DNA of 64,000 bases from Pontibacter sp. FD36 (GCF_015686655.1 NZ_JADPMP010000009.1:218265-282264); one strand, 5' to 3'; numbered from the stretch's first letter, positions 7,680 through 16,901 are shown. Notes: generated from the letters alone by a model not told the origin. Translations and numbers: made by a program.

Positions 7680-9125
7680 ATGCAGCACATACATAACTAT
7701 ATAGACGGCCAGCTGGTAATGCCTGTGGCAGGGCAGTACATCGACAATTACAACCCCGCTTTGGGCGAGGTTTACTCGCTTATACCTGACTCCGACGAAC
7801 AGGACGTGGAACAGGCGGTGCTGGCGGCTTTGAAGGCCTTCCCGGCATGGTCGAACACGCCTGCTGAGAAGCGGGGCCAGATTATGATGCGCATTGCTGA
7901 CCTGATTGACCAGAATCTGGACAGGCTGGCTGAGGCGGAGTCGGTGGATAATGGCAAGCCGTTGAAGCTGGCAAAATCGGTGGATATACCCAGGGCGAGT
8001 AGCAACATGCGCTTTTACGGCACAGCGATTCAGCATTTCGCTTCGGAAGCGCATTACATGGAAGGAACCAACGCCATCAATTATACCGTGCGCCATCCGC
8101 ATGGCGTGGTGGGCTGCATTTCGCCCTGGAACCTGCCTCTATACCTGTTTACGTGGAAAATAGCTCCTGCCCTGGCTGCTGGCAACTGTGTGGTGGCGAA
8201 ACCGTCTGAAGTCACGCCCATGACGGCTTACATGTTGTCAGAAATATGCATAGAGGCAGGCTTGCCTACGGGTGTGCTTAACATCGTGCATGGCTACGGC
8301 CACAAGGTAGGCGCCGCCATGACGGCGCACCCCAAAGTGCCGGTTATCTCTTTCACAGGCGGTACCGCCACCGGACGCACTATTGCGGCTACGGCGGCTC
8401 CGATGTTCAAGAAACTATCGCTTGAGCTAGGAGGTAAAAACCCGAACATCATCTTTGCGGATTGCGACTTCAACAACGCCCTGCATACCTCCATCCACTC
8501 CTCTTTTGCCAACCAAGGACAGATTTGCCTTTGCGGCTCCCGCATATTTATTGAGCGCCCGCTGTACGAGAAATTCCGCGATGCTTTTGTGGAGAAGGTA
8601 AAGGCCATGCAGGTTGGAGACCCGATGGAAGAAGGCTCGAAAATGGGCGCGGTGGTATCGGAACAGCACATGCAAAAGGTCCTCTCCTACATCGAACTGG
8701 CTAAACAGGAAGGCGGCACTATCCTGACGGGTGGAAATCAGGTGCAGGTAGAAGGACGTTGCAAAAATGGCTGGTTCATCGCCCCGACTATCATCGAAGG
8801 CCTGCCCTACAACTGCCGCACCAACACCGAGGAAATCTTCGGCCCGGTTGTCACGCTCACCCCTTTCGACACCGAAGAAGAGGTGATCCAATACGCTAAC
8901 TGCACCGACTATGGCCTCTCTGCCACCATCTGGACGCAGAATTTGAATCGCGCACACCGTGTCGCGCATCAGGTACACTCCGGCATCATTTGGGTAAACA
9001 CCTGGCTCCTGCGAGACCTCCGCACCCCTTTTGGCGGCATGAAGAACTCGGGTGTAGGACGTGAGGGTGGTTTTGAGGCGCTGCGATTTTTCACTGAGCC
9101 GCAGAATATTTGTGTGAAGTTGTAA
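7680..9125 (+). CDS. aldehyde dehydrogenase, probably 2-aminomuconate 6-semialdehyde dehydrogenase
   Basis: A 481-residue NAD(P)-dependent ALDH. Key residues are N151 in SPWNLPLY, E249 in LELGGKNP and the nucleophile C283 in GQICLCGSR; the C-terminal motif EEIFGPVV is also present. The sequence resembles the ALDH8/hydroxymuconic-semialdehyde group, and its place beside ACMS decarboxylase and 3-HAA dioxygenase makes 2-aminomuconate semialdehyde the most likely substrate, giving 2-aminomuconate. A betaine-aldehyde or other ALDH role cannot be excluded from sequence alone. The gene is 162 bp after the SDR gene, separated by a GC-rich palindromic repeat. No 2-aminomuconate deaminase follows in the window. 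Confidence 0.88.
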   Translation: MQHIHNYIDGQLVMPVAGQYIDNYNPALGEVYSLIPDSDEQDVEQAVLAALKAFPAWSNTPAEKRGQIMMRIADLIDQNLDRLAEAESVDNGKPLKLAKSVDIPRASSNMRFYGTAIQHFASEAHYMEGTNAINYTVRHPHGVVGCISPWNLPLYLFTWKIAPALAAGNCVVAKPSEVTPMTAYMLSEICIEAGLPTGVLNIVHGYGHKVGAAMTAHPKVPVISFTGGTATGRTIAATAAPMFKKLSLELGGKNPNIIFADCDFNNALHTSIHSSFANQGQICLCGSRIFIERPLYEKFRDAFVEKVKAMQVGDPMEEGSKMGAVVSEQHMQKVLSYIELAKQEGGTILTGGNQVQVEGRCKNGWFIAPTIIEGLPYNCRTNTEEIFGPVVTLTPFDTEEEVIQYANCTDYGLSATIWTQNLNRAHRVAHQVHSGIIWVNTWLLRDLRTPFGGMKNSGVGREGGFEALRFFTEPQNICVKL

Positions 9126-9296
9126 GGAATCCTCTCTTCTGAACACTCTTGTGACGAGAGCCTGAGAAAGCCAGCTAAACTGCAGGTAGACGGAAGCTGC
9201 GAAATAATCCAGATTTCTTCCATCCCCAAAAGGACAGAAAGAAATGTAGAAGCTTCATAATCCGAGTCCTCCTTTACCCATCCCTGCATTTCTCCG

Positions 9297-9304
9297 TACC
9301 TTTG
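9297..9304 (+). promoter_or_regulatory. TAnnTTTG box immediately before the ClC gene
   Basis: TACCTTTG ends 4 bp before the ATG at 9309. With the usual distance to +1, the transcript would be leaderless or nearly so. Confidence 0.45.
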
Positions 9305-9308
9305 CAGG

Positions 9309-10580
9309 ATGGACTTTAAAAGAAGAAGACTGGCCGTTACGTTGCGGAACCAGATTAACTATCCTTTACAGTTTAACCCATTTGTATTCAGCAAGATATT
9401 CCTGCTGTGGGTAGCTATTGGCATAATTGGGGGTATCATCGCAGGCATTTACTGGATGGTTCTGGAGGGGCTGCTTCACTTTCTGGCACCTGTACAGGGT
9501 CTGTATGTTATACCGCTAATGGCCGGGGCCGGCTTACTCGCCGGACTTATCATCCACTATCTCGGCGACCCCGGTGAGATGGATCTTATTGTCAATAATA
9601 TCCGCTTTAAAGGAGGGCACCTGGAGCCAAAGAACAACCCTTCCATGATCTTGTCGTCGTGGTTGTGTATTGCAAGTGGCGGTAGTGCCGGACCTGAGGC
9701 GCCTTTGGTACAAGTAGTTGGCTCCACCGGTACCTGGATCGCAAAACAGCTCAAGATAAGAGGGGAAGACCTCCGATCCTTAACAATAGCAGGTATGGCC
9801 TCTGCTTTTACTGCCCTCTTTGGTGCACCACTCGGAGGCACTCTGTTTGCTCTGGAAATCCTGCATCATAAGCATGTAGTAGAATACTACCAGGCGCTTA
9901 TACCTGCCTTTGTCGCCAGTTGCTCCAGCTATGTTGTTTTTATCCTGATCACACACATCGGCATAGGCCCCACCTGGAACTTCCCCGTGTACTCTACCCC
10001 TGAGCTAAACGACTTCTTCTACGCTATGCTCTATGCGCTGGCAGGTACTGCGGCAGGCTGGCTTTTTATTTTCACCGTGCGTCAGTGCAGGGCTCTTTTC
10101 AAAAAATTCAGGGTACCGATCTATGTGAAAATGGCCGTAGGGGGTTTACTGATCGGCATCATTGCCTATTATGTCCCGCTTTCGCGTTACTTCAGCCACG
10201 ACGAACTCAATGTGCTCCTAGCGGAGGAATTCACATTAGGGTTTCTGCTTCTGCTACTGGTAGCCAAGATTCTAGCTATCAGCTTTACGGTTACCTCGGG
10301 ATGGCGGGGTGGATTTATCATTCCGCTCTTCTTTGTGGGAGCTACTGTAGGAATGATCGTCAACCAGGCGTTCCCCGGACAGAACCTACCGCTTATACTT
10401 ATTAGCTGTATGGCAGCTATCAATGCCTGTGTTACCCGCACTCCTATCAGCACCATTATTTTACTCGCGACACTCACCGGCTTCCAGCACTTTATCCCGA
10501 TCATGTTTGCAAGTCTCACAGGGTTCTTTTTGGCTCCCAAAACGCCATTGATTAATGCACAGCTTGGGGTAAAAGAATAG
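9309..10580 (+). CDS. ClC-family chloride channel/transporter
   Basis: A 423-residue integral membrane protein of the voltage-gated chloride channel family. Selectivity-filter segments are recognisable: GSAGPEAPLVQ at about residues 122-132 (the GxEGP-type gating loop), GAPLGGTLFALEI near 175-187, and GWRGGFIIPLFFVGA near 334-348. The protein ends at the membrane domain with no CBS pair, as in many bacterial ClC proteins. Whether it is a channel or a Cl-/H+ exchanger, or fluoride-selective, cannot be decided. It stands alone between the kynurenine cluster and the alarmone synthetase gene; the 180 bp upstream contain only the promoter box. Confidence 0.9.
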   Translation: MDFKRRRLAVTLRNQINYPLQFNPFVFSKIFLLWVAIGIIGGIIAGIYWMVLEGLLHFLAPVQGLYVIPLMAGAGLLAGLIIHYLGDPGEMDLIVNNIRFKGGHLEPKNNPSMILSSWLCIASGGSAGPEAPLVQVVGSTGTWIAKQLKIRGEDLRSLTIAGMASAFTALFGAPLGGTLFALEILHHKHVVEYYQALIPAFVASCSSYVVFILITHIGIGPTWNFPVYSTPELNDFFYAMLYALAGTAAGWLFIFTVRQCRALFKKFRVPIYVKMAVGGLLIGIIAYYVPLSRYFSHDELNVLLAEEFTLGFLLLLLVAKILAISFTVTSGWRGGFIIPLFFVGATVGMIVNQAFPGQNLPLILISCMAAINACVTRTPISTIILLATLTGFQHFIPIMFASLTGFFLAPKTPLINAQLGVKE

Positions 10581-10660
10581 TCTATACCTAAATACTTTCG
10601 GGCATCCATTTTCCTTCAACGGTTTATCACGTAAGTATTTAGAAACAGCGACTTAGAGGC

Positions 10661-11521
10661 TTGAATAAAAACACAAGTTCGGGACAATTTGCTTCCAGGT
10701 TACTCAACTCGCTTGGCTTGGGCGAGTCAGAATGGCGTGCGCAAGGTATAGCACCGCAGACGCTGGTGGGCATTTACCATGACTTTCTACGGCGTAAGCC
10801 AGAGTTACTGGAGATTGCAGCGCAGACAGCCCAAAGCCTGCAGCACCTACCCGAAGTGCATGCTGTGCGCTATCGGGTAAAGGACCCGCTGCACCTGTTG
10901 CGCAAGGTGATCCGCAAGAAATCAGAGTATCCTGACCGCCACATTGACGAGCATAATTACGTCAACTGGATCAATGACCTGGCTGGGGTGCGGGTGCTAT
11001 ACCTACACAAGACTACCTGGCATGCTCTGGGAAAACACATACAAGCCACTTGGGAACTGAAGCGCCCTCCTTTCGCCTATATCTCCCCTGGTACAGCTAC
11101 AACTACCATTCAAGAATTTGAAAAAGCCGGTGTAAACATCCGTCTGCACGATCACGGCTACCGGGCTGTGCACTTTGTAGTGAGCACCCAGCCTAAACGA
11201 CAGCGCTACTTTGCAGAGATACAGCTGCGCACGCTTTTCGAGGAAGGCTGGAGCGAAATAGACCATAAGGTGCGTTACCCCGACCACAGCTGCAATGCTT
11301 TTGTGCGGGACCTGCTTAACCTGCTCAACCACTTCACAGGCCAGGCCGACCAAATAGCCTCTTTCATCAAAACGGTGCTGGAGAAATTGCATGGCCATAC
11401 CCCGCTTACCGAGAAGGAACAGACACAACTACACACTCAAATAAACCAGTTTGCTATACCTGACACAGAAAAGCAGCGGCTATACCTGCACCTCAATGCC
11501 CTGCAACGAAAGAACAGCTAG
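10661..11521 (+). CDS. RelA/SpoT-domain alarmone synthetase-like protein
   Basis: A 286-residue protein with a (p)ppGpp synthetase domain and no hydrolase, TGS or ACT domains. Landmarks are KDPLHLLRKVIRKK (about 73-86), the IxDLxGVRVLYL segment, HDHGYRAVHFV with the conserved GYRA(I/V)H near 163-169, and EIQLRTLFEEGWSEIDHKVRY near 187-207. A basic C-terminal helix region follows. It therefore resembles small alarmone synthetases or orphan RelA/SpoT-domain proteins that transfer pyrophosphate from ATP to GDP/GTP. The only plausible start is TTG 10661: the frame is closed by TAG at 10640 and no ATG occurs before the domain. It ends at a strong hairpin shared with the convergent peptidase gene. 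Confidence 0.85.
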   Translation: MNKNTSSGQFASRLLNSLGLGESEWRAQGIAPQTLVGIYHDFLRRKPELLEIAAQTAQSLQHLPEVHAVRYRVKDPLHLLRKVIRKKSEYPDRHIDEHNYVNWINDLAGVRVLYLHKTTWHALGKHIQATWELKRPPFAYISPGTATTTIQEFEKAGVNIRLHDHGYRAVHFVVSTQPKRQRYFAEIQLRTLFEEGWSEIDHKVRYPDHSCNAFVRDLLNLLNHFTGQADQIASFIKTVLEKLHGHTPLTEKEQTQLHTQINQFAIPDTEKQRLYLHLNALQRKNS

Positions 11522-11529
11522 GCCATAAA

Positions 11530-11567
11530 AGCAACAAGGCTCGCCATTGCTGGCGAGCCTTGTTGCT
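11530..11567. terminator. bidirectional terminator hairpin
   Basis: A perfect 17-bp stem (AGCAACAAGGCTCGCCA) with the 4-nt loop TTGC between two convergent genes. On the minus strand a short U-tract follows, so it serves at least the S9 peptidase gene. Confidence 0.8.
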
Positions 11568-11670
11568 CAGGTATAAACTTCAGTTTTCAGCCTTCGCTCC
11601 AGGTATAGCAACATGTTATACCTAGAAGGACTTTTGTCTTTTTCTGAAAGTCCTTAGTACTAGCTATACC

Positions 11671-13905
11671 TTACTGGTTCTGCTTAGTAGTCGGGTTGAT
11701 CAGGTTGCGCTCCAGGAAATCGGTCATCATTTTGAAGCGGTGCAGGCTCGTGATGCCGCCACCCACGCCGTGGTTACGGTTCGGGTAGTAGAAGCTTTCG
11801 AACTGCTTGTTGGCGCTGATCAGGGCGTCCTGCATGGCCACCGCATTCTGGAAATGCACGTTGTCGTCACCGGTACCGTGGATCAGCAACAGCTCACCCT
11901 GCAGTTTGTCGGCAAAGAACAACGGCGAGTTGTCGTCATAGCCAGCAGCATTTTCCTGCGGCGTCTTCAGGTAACGCTCTGTATAAATAGTATCGTAGAA
12001 GCGCCAGTTCGTCACCGGGGCTACCGATATACCTGCACGGAACACACCATTGCCTTTGGTCAGGCCAAGAAGCGTCATGTAACCACCGTAGCTGTGACCC
12101 CAGATACCGATGCGGTCTTTGTCCACGTAAGGCTGGTTGCCCAACCACTTGGCTGCTTCGATCTGGTCTTCAATCTCATACTTGCCGAGGTTCGCGTAAG
12201 TCACTTTCTTGAAATCAGCGCCACGGGCACCAGTACCACGGTTGTCCACGCTCACCACGATGGCTCCTTTGCTGGCCAGCACCTGGTACCACAGGTAGTT
12301 GGCACCGCCCCAGCTGTTGTTCACCGTCTGTGATCCAGGACCACCGTACACGAACATCAATACCGGGTATTTTTTCTTCGGATCGAAATCAGTTGGCTTG
12401 ATCATCCAGCCGTTCAGCTGCGTGCCATCCGGGGTTTTCATGGTGAAAAACTCCTGCTTGGCGATATCATACTGGGCCAGTGTGTTTTTCAGCTTCTGGT
12501 TATCCTCCAGCACCTTAATTGACTTACCGTCTTTAGCCGTGTGCAGGCTTACAGTAGGCACCTCGTTAGCAGCAGACTGGTAGTCCAGGAAATATTTGAA
12601 GTCGTTGCTCATGTTCACGCGGTGCGTACCAGCTTTCTCAGTAAGGCGGTTTTTCTTGCTGCCTTTGCTGTTGATGCTGTACAGGTGGCGCTCCAGCGGC
12701 GATACTTCCGTAGACATGTAGTACAGGCGGTCGTTCTTCTCGTCGTAGCCGATGTAGTTGCTCACTTCCCAGTTACCCTTTGTGATCTGACGCACCAGTT
12801 TGCCGTTCATGTTGTGCAGGTACAGGTGGTTGAAGCCGTCTTTCTCAGAAGAGTGGATGAAGTGCTTGCCATCTTTCAGGTAAGTCAGGTCGTCAGTGAT
12901 ATCGATATAGGCTTTGTCTGTCTCCTTCAGCACCACGCTGGCCTTACCGGTTGTCGCGTTGGCGTGCAGCAATTCCAGTGTGTTCTGCAGACGGTTCATC
13001 TTCTGGATAGATAGCAAGTTGCTGTCGTTTGTCCATTTGATGCGCGGGATGTAGATGTCGGCCTCGTTGCCGGTATCCATCTTCACTGTTTGGCCATTGC
13101 CCACATTGTACACCGATACCGTTACGATAGAGTTAGCCTCACCAGCCTTCGGGTACTTGAACTTGTAGTCTTGCGGGTATAGCTCGCCCCACATCTGCAT
13201 GTTGAACTCCGGCACGTTGGTCTCATCAAAGGTATAGAAAGCGATCTTAGAGCCGTCCGGTGACCAATGGAAACCCTGTGCAAACGAAAATTCTTCCTCG
13301 TATACCCAATCCGCGTAACCGTTGATGATGGAGTTGAACTTACCCGTATTGGTGATCTGCGTCTCCTGCATGTTGCTTAGGTCCACGAAGAACATATTGC
13401 CTTCGCGGGCAAAAGCCACACGACGGGCATCTGGCGAGAAGGTAGCGTAAAGTTGCTTGCCGCCATTGCTCAGCTTGGTCAGTTTCTTTGAGGCGATGTC
13501 GTACACATAAAAATCAGCCTTTGAAGAGCGACGGTAGATCTGCTCTCTTTCAGTAGCGAACAATACCTTTTTCTCGTCTGAGCTGAAGGTATAGCCATCA
13601 AACTTAATTGGCTTGTCACTGCCCTCCGGCTTCAGGTCTTCGCCTTCGATGATGGTGTTCACCGGCTGGCCTGTAGTCACGTCGTAGCGCACAATGTCGT
13701 TTACGCCGTTCTTCTCGTCCGCTACCTGCGAGCTGTAGTAGCGGCCGTCGTTCATCCAGTTCACGCCGTACACCGACTTGGCCGAGAAGGTGCCATTGCG
13801 GTAGATGTCCTCCAGCGTGACTTCTTTTTTCTGCTGCGCCTGCGCTACAAAGGCAAAGCACAAAAGCACGACAGCCAGAAAATTAGTTTTAAGGTTGATA
13901 TGCAT
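11671..13905 (-). CDS. S9 family peptidase, dipeptidyl-peptidase IV type
   Basis: A 744-residue exported serine peptidase. It has a signal peptide at residues 1-23 (ending VAQAQ), an N-terminal beta-propeller to about residue 480, and a C-terminal alpha/beta-hydrolase domain. The DPP4 N-terminus-binding glutamates are seen in YADWVYEEEF. The catalytic triad is serine in GIWGHSYGGY, aspartate in GTGDDNVH and histidine in NRNHGVGGG. The family removes X-Pro or X-Ala dipeptides from the N-termini of peptides in the periplasm and is abundant in Bacteroidota. It is a single gene, with terminators on both sides. Confidence 0.93.
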   Translation of the reverse strand: MHINLKTNFLAVVLLCFAFVAQAQQKKEVTLEDIYRNGTFSAKSVYGVNWMNDGRYYSSQVADEKNGVNDIVRYDVTTGQPVNTIIEGEDLKPEGSDKPIKFDGYTFSSDEKKVLFATEREQIYRRSSKADFYVYDIASKKLTKLSNGGKQLYATFSPDARRVAFAREGNMFFVDLSNMQETQITNTGKFNSIINGYADWVYEEEFSFAQGFHWSPDGSKIAFYTFDETNVPEFNMQMWGELYPQDYKFKYPKAGEANSIVTVSVYNVGNGQTVKMDTGNEADIYIPRIKWTNDSNLLSIQKMNRLQNTLELLHANATTGKASVVLKETDKAYIDITDDLTYLKDGKHFIHSSEKDGFNHLYLHNMNGKLVRQITKGNWEVSNYIGYDEKNDRLYYMSTEVSPLERHLYSINSKGSKKNRLTEKAGTHRVNMSNDFKYFLDYQSAANEVPTVSLHTAKDGKSIKVLEDNQKLKNTLAQYDIAKQEFFTMKTPDGTQLNGWMIKPTDFDPKKKYPVLMFVYGGPGSQTVNNSWGGANYLWYQVLASKGAIVVSVDNRGTGARGADFKKVTYANLGKYEIEDQIEAAKWLGNQPYVDKDRIGIWGHSYGGYMTLLGLTKGNGVFRAGISVAPVTNWRFYDTIYTERYLKTPQENAAGYDDNSPLFFADKLQGELLLIHGTGDDNVHFQNAVAMQDALISANKQFESFYYPNRNHGVGGGITSLHRFKMMTDFLERNLINPTTKQNQ

Positions 13906-14009
13906 GTGTTTAGGTGTTGTTAACGTTTAGTTTGCTAATTTATCAGAATAATATGGTATTGCCATACCTTACCGCCAAAACCATACCGCGCACAGGTATA
14001 GACACAAAA

Positions 14010-14040
14010 AAGCGGCATCCCCTTCGGAATCTGCCGCCTT
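14010..14040 (-). terminator. terminator after the FadL-family gene
   Basis: The GGCGGCA/TGCCGCT stem with a 14-nt loop is followed on the minus strand by TTTTTT. It lies 22 bp beyond the outer-membrane protein stop. Confidence 0.8.
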
Positions 14041-14061
14041 TCTGAAAACAGGAAAAAATCT

Positions 14062-15564
14062 TTAGAAATTATACCCGAAGGTCAGCATCACGGTGTTCAG
14101 CTTATCTTCAATGTCTACTACTGGCACGAATACAGTAGGATCGTTGAAATTGTACGGGCTGTACAGGCTATTGGCCGTCGAGCTTGTAAAGGCAACATCA
14201 GCATAATATCTGTTCAGGCGTATACCTGTGCCCAGCGTAAAGGTGTTTATCTTGCCGTCAAAATCGGCATTGCGGTAGGGGTCACCAGTTATAGCGTAAC
14301 CTGCTCTGAAGCGGAACACCTCGTAACGCGCCTCCGCTCCCAACCTGAAGTTAAGAGCAGACTGGTATGTGCCTGAAATACGGTCATTCACGCTATTGAA
14401 ATACGTGCTGTTGCCTCCAAAATCATCACTTTCAGAAAAACGGGCATTTGCATAGTCCACGTACTCAATGTCTGCGGCTATGAAACCGTACTTCTGAAGG
14501 AAAAAGGCCACACCACCCGATGCACGGAAAGGCGTTGTCAGCTTATAGGAGAACTCACCAGGTAGTTCCACGGCACTATAGTTTTCACCCGGCAAAAACT
14601 GGGAATACATAGAGCGCTGGTACGTTTCGTTAAAGTTATACAGGGTAGGCGTTTGGATGGATGCTCCCAGTCGGATGACATCAGTCGGCCGAACAATGAT
14701 ACCCAGTTTCAGGTTAACGCCTGTACCGCTTGTTCTGTACTCGTCACGCAGCTCCAGGCTGGTAAAATCGGTACTTGCGTTTTCTTCTGTCTCCCTAAAG
14801 ATGCGCTCTTGCCTGAAGTCTGACGTGATTACACCAAGCGATGCTCCCAGGTAGATTTTATCGCGATAGCTGGTACCACCGGCTATATCGATCTGATTCT
14901 GAGAACCCCTTCTGATAATCTCCTCTGATTGGTTAACATTTCCTATCCGATCAGTAGGTATAGCAAAGCCGTCTTCATCGAAATCAAACAGGAAGGTACC
15001 GTAAGCCAAGCCTTCCATGGTAGTGAATCCATTATCAAACTCGTTATCTAGGTCTGTTTGCGTGCGGCCACGCAGGTTTGCCAGTTCTGTAAAGTATTCG
15101 ACAATAGTTGGATCCTGTCCGCCGGCAGTGTTGCGGTATGAGGTTCTGTTGTTGAAATTATTGAGCCTGCTGAAGCTTATACCGAAGGTAGCACCGCGCC
15201 AGTCGCTATTCTCATCACTTTGGCGGTCAGCGAACACAAAACCAATGTGAGGTACTGCTACGCTGTTGCGTTCGTCGTTTGTGGAAATTCCGCCGACGCG
15301 TCCGGTTGAAGTGGAGAAGCCAAGGCCGGGAGTAATACTAAACTCTGAACGTCTGAACATGCCCAGGCCTGCTGGGTTAGATGCCATGGTGGAAACGTCT
15401 GCACCGAGTGCCGTTTGCGCTCCGCCTATACCTTGGATGCGTGCGGAGCCAGTGAGTCCGTAACGGGTGTAGCGCAGTGCGTCTACCTCGTCTTGGGCAA
15501 AAGCGGTTCCGCCCCAGCCCAGCATTAGTGCCAGGCTGGCGGAAACAATCTTAGTTATTTTCAT
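14062..15564 (-). CDS. OmpP1/FadL/TodX-family outer membrane protein
   Basis: A 500-residue outer-membrane beta-barrel. Residues 1-23 form a signal peptide (GTAFAQ). The hallmark of the family follows: SARIQGIGGAQTALGADVST and then SNPAGLGMF. The rest alternates aromatic and polar residues in barrel fashion and ends in NF, a typical C-terminal barrel signature (FGYNF). FadL proteins admit hydrophobic substrates across the outer membrane; the Bacteroidota versions are of unknown specificity. The gene starts 17 bp after the repeat-rich lipoprotein gene and the two are very likely one operon, so the lipoprotein may act with this barrel. Confidence 0.88.
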   Translation of the reverse strand: MKITKIVSASLALMLGWGGTAFAQDEVDALRYTRYGLTGSARIQGIGGAQTALGADVSTMASNPAGLGMFRRSEFSITPGLGFSTSTGRVGGISTNDERNSVAVPHIGFVFADRQSDENSDWRGATFGISFSRLNNFNNRTSYRNTAGGQDPTIVEYFTELANLRGRTQTDLDNEFDNGFTTMEGLAYGTFLFDFDEDGFAIPTDRIGNVNQSEEIIRRGSQNQIDIAGGTSYRDKIYLGASLGVITSDFRQERIFRETEENASTDFTSLELRDEYRTSGTGVNLKLGIIVRPTDVIRLGASIQTPTLYNFNETYQRSMYSQFLPGENYSAVELPGEFSYKLTTPFRASGGVAFFLQKYGFIAADIEYVDYANARFSESDDFGGNSTYFNSVNDRISGTYQSALNFRLGAEARYEVFRFRAGYAITGDPYRNADFDGKINTFTLGTGIRLNRYYADVAFTSSTANSLYSPYNFNDPTVFVPVVDIEDKLNTVMLTFGYNF

Positions 15565-15581
15565 GGATCAGGGGTTTGTGA

Positions 15582-16871
15582 TTAGTTTCCTCCTCTATTT
15601 CCACGGCCACCGCCGCTGGAGTTAGTTCGTACCGGAGGACTAGATGTACCGGAACTTCTGGTTGGTGGTGAGTAGCTAGGCTGCGAGCGCTGCACCGGTT
15701 GGCTACGCTGGTAGCTTGGCTGCGAACGCTGTACTGGCTGGCTGCGCTGATAGCTTGGCTGAGAACGCTGTACTGGCTGGCGCTGAATCTGCTGACGCTG
15801 CACAGGTTGCTGAATTCTTTCCTGACGCTGCGTAGGCTGCTGTATACGTTGCTGGCGCTCCACTGGTCGTGGCTGCGTTGCCGGCGACACATTGCCTTCT
15901 CTTGACTGATTGAGTCGCTGTACTGGCTGCTGGCCTTCCGGCTGCTGACGCGATGGTCTTACCTGACCGCTCTGCGGATCATAACCACGGTTTGTAGTGG
16001 CCGGTCTGGCTGGCAGAGTACGTCCAGTATTCTCTCCTGCGTTGATTTCCTGGCCTCTTACGTTTGTGTTGCCTGTGGCACGCTCTGTTCTGCCAGGGCG
16101 GGCATAGTCTACACCTTGCGTAGAACGCTGTTCATCTCTTACAGACTCCGATCTGTTCGGACGTCCGGCTACTCGCTCTGGGTTACCTGAGGCTGGCACT
16201 ACGCTGCGCTCACCACGTGGCCCGTACTGCACCTGACGCTGCTGCACGACACCCGGACGGTCATAGATATAGCGGTTACTGCCATAGAACCCTCGGTTAT
16301 ATCCGTGGTAGAAGCCGGCATAATAGTTATTGTGTGGCCAGTATCCGCCACCCCAGAATGGATCATACATACCATAAGGGCGTCCCCAAGGATGTCCCCA
16401 GCGGTTCCAGCCGGATCCCCAGCCCATGCTCAAGCCAATGTTCACACGCATGCCGCCTCTGTGAAAGAACGGGTCATACATGAATGGATCGTAGAATGGG
16501 TCATAAAAGAACGGGTCATAGAATGGACTAACGCGACGATGCACGTAAGCAGTTGTCCAGTATGGATCCACGTAGGCATAGTTAGGGGTGTTCCAGGTTG
16601 CCTGCGGACGATAGGTACGTCCGTCATAGTACTCGTCTGCAGTATAGTTTTGAGTTACATCACCAGTAGCGGCCTGCTGATTGTCTTCAGCTGGAGCATA
16701 CTGCTGCTGTTGGGAAGCCTGAGCCTGGGGCTGCACATACTCGGTATGATCTGATGAGCTGTAGTACATATCATCATACTCTGTCGACTGCATAGCTACC
16801 GGGCTACTGCAACCAACCGCGAAAAGTGCAATCACAGGGGCTAGTGCGGTGTATATGTTTAATTTTTTCAT
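15582..16871 (-). CDS. Gln/Arg-rich repeat lipoprotein
   Basis: A 429-residue lipoprotein with lipobox FAVGC at about residues 17-21. Three regions are visible: a Gln/Tyr-rich part (22-110); an aromatic part with repeated YDPF units and many W/G/Y residues (about 112-215); and a long low-complexity part rich in Q, R, P and S. The last includes three copies of a 13-residue unit RSQPVQRSQPSYQ just before the glycine-rich C-terminus. No catalytic domain is visible. Similar proteins in Bacteroidota are called hypothetical or 'prolin-rich' envelope proteins. It is the first gene of a two-gene operon with the FadL-family barrel, so an outer-membrane or surface role is inferred. Confidence 0.72.
   Translation of the reverse strand: MKKLNIYTALAPVIALFAVGCSSPVAMQSTEYDDMYYSSSDHTEYVQPQAQASQQQQYAPAEDNQQAATGDVTQNYTADEYYDGRTYRPQATWNTPNYAYVDPYWTTAYVHRRVSPFYDPFFYDPFYDPFMYDPFFHRGGMRVNIGLSMGWGSGWNRWGHPWGRPYGMYDPFWGGGYWPHNNYYAGFYHGYNRGFYGSNRYIYDRPGVVQQRQVQYGPRGERSVVPASGNPERVAGRPNRSESVRDEQRSTQGVDYARPGRTERATGNTNVRGQEINAGENTGRTLPARPATTNRGYDPQSGQVRPSRQQPEGQQPVQRLNQSREGNVSPATQPRPVERQQRIQQPTQRQERIQQPVQRQQIQRQPVQRSQPSYQRSQPVQRSQPSYQRSQPVQRSQPSYSPPTRSSGTSSPPVRTNSSGGGRGNRGGN
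15676..15790. repeat. 39-bp tandem repeats inside the lipoprotein gene
   Basis: About three imperfect 39-bp units encode the 13-residue unit RSQPVQRSQPSYQ. The copies differ mostly at silent positions, so the peptide repeat appears conserved. Confidence 0.65.
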
Positions 16872-16901
16872 GGCCTTCTGTGTCTAAAAATGCTTCTATA
16901 T

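Noticed and set aside
8427..9146. 239-codon minus-strand frame opposite the ALDH gene
   Set aside because: It overlaps a complete ALDH with intact active-site residues and shows no family resemblance.
9126..9296. Possible riboswitch before the ClC gene (CTGAGA and short pairings)
   Set aside because: The bases do not fit the TPP, SAM or fluoride consensus in order or pairing, and the promoter box is downstream of this stretch, so it would not be in the mRNA leader.
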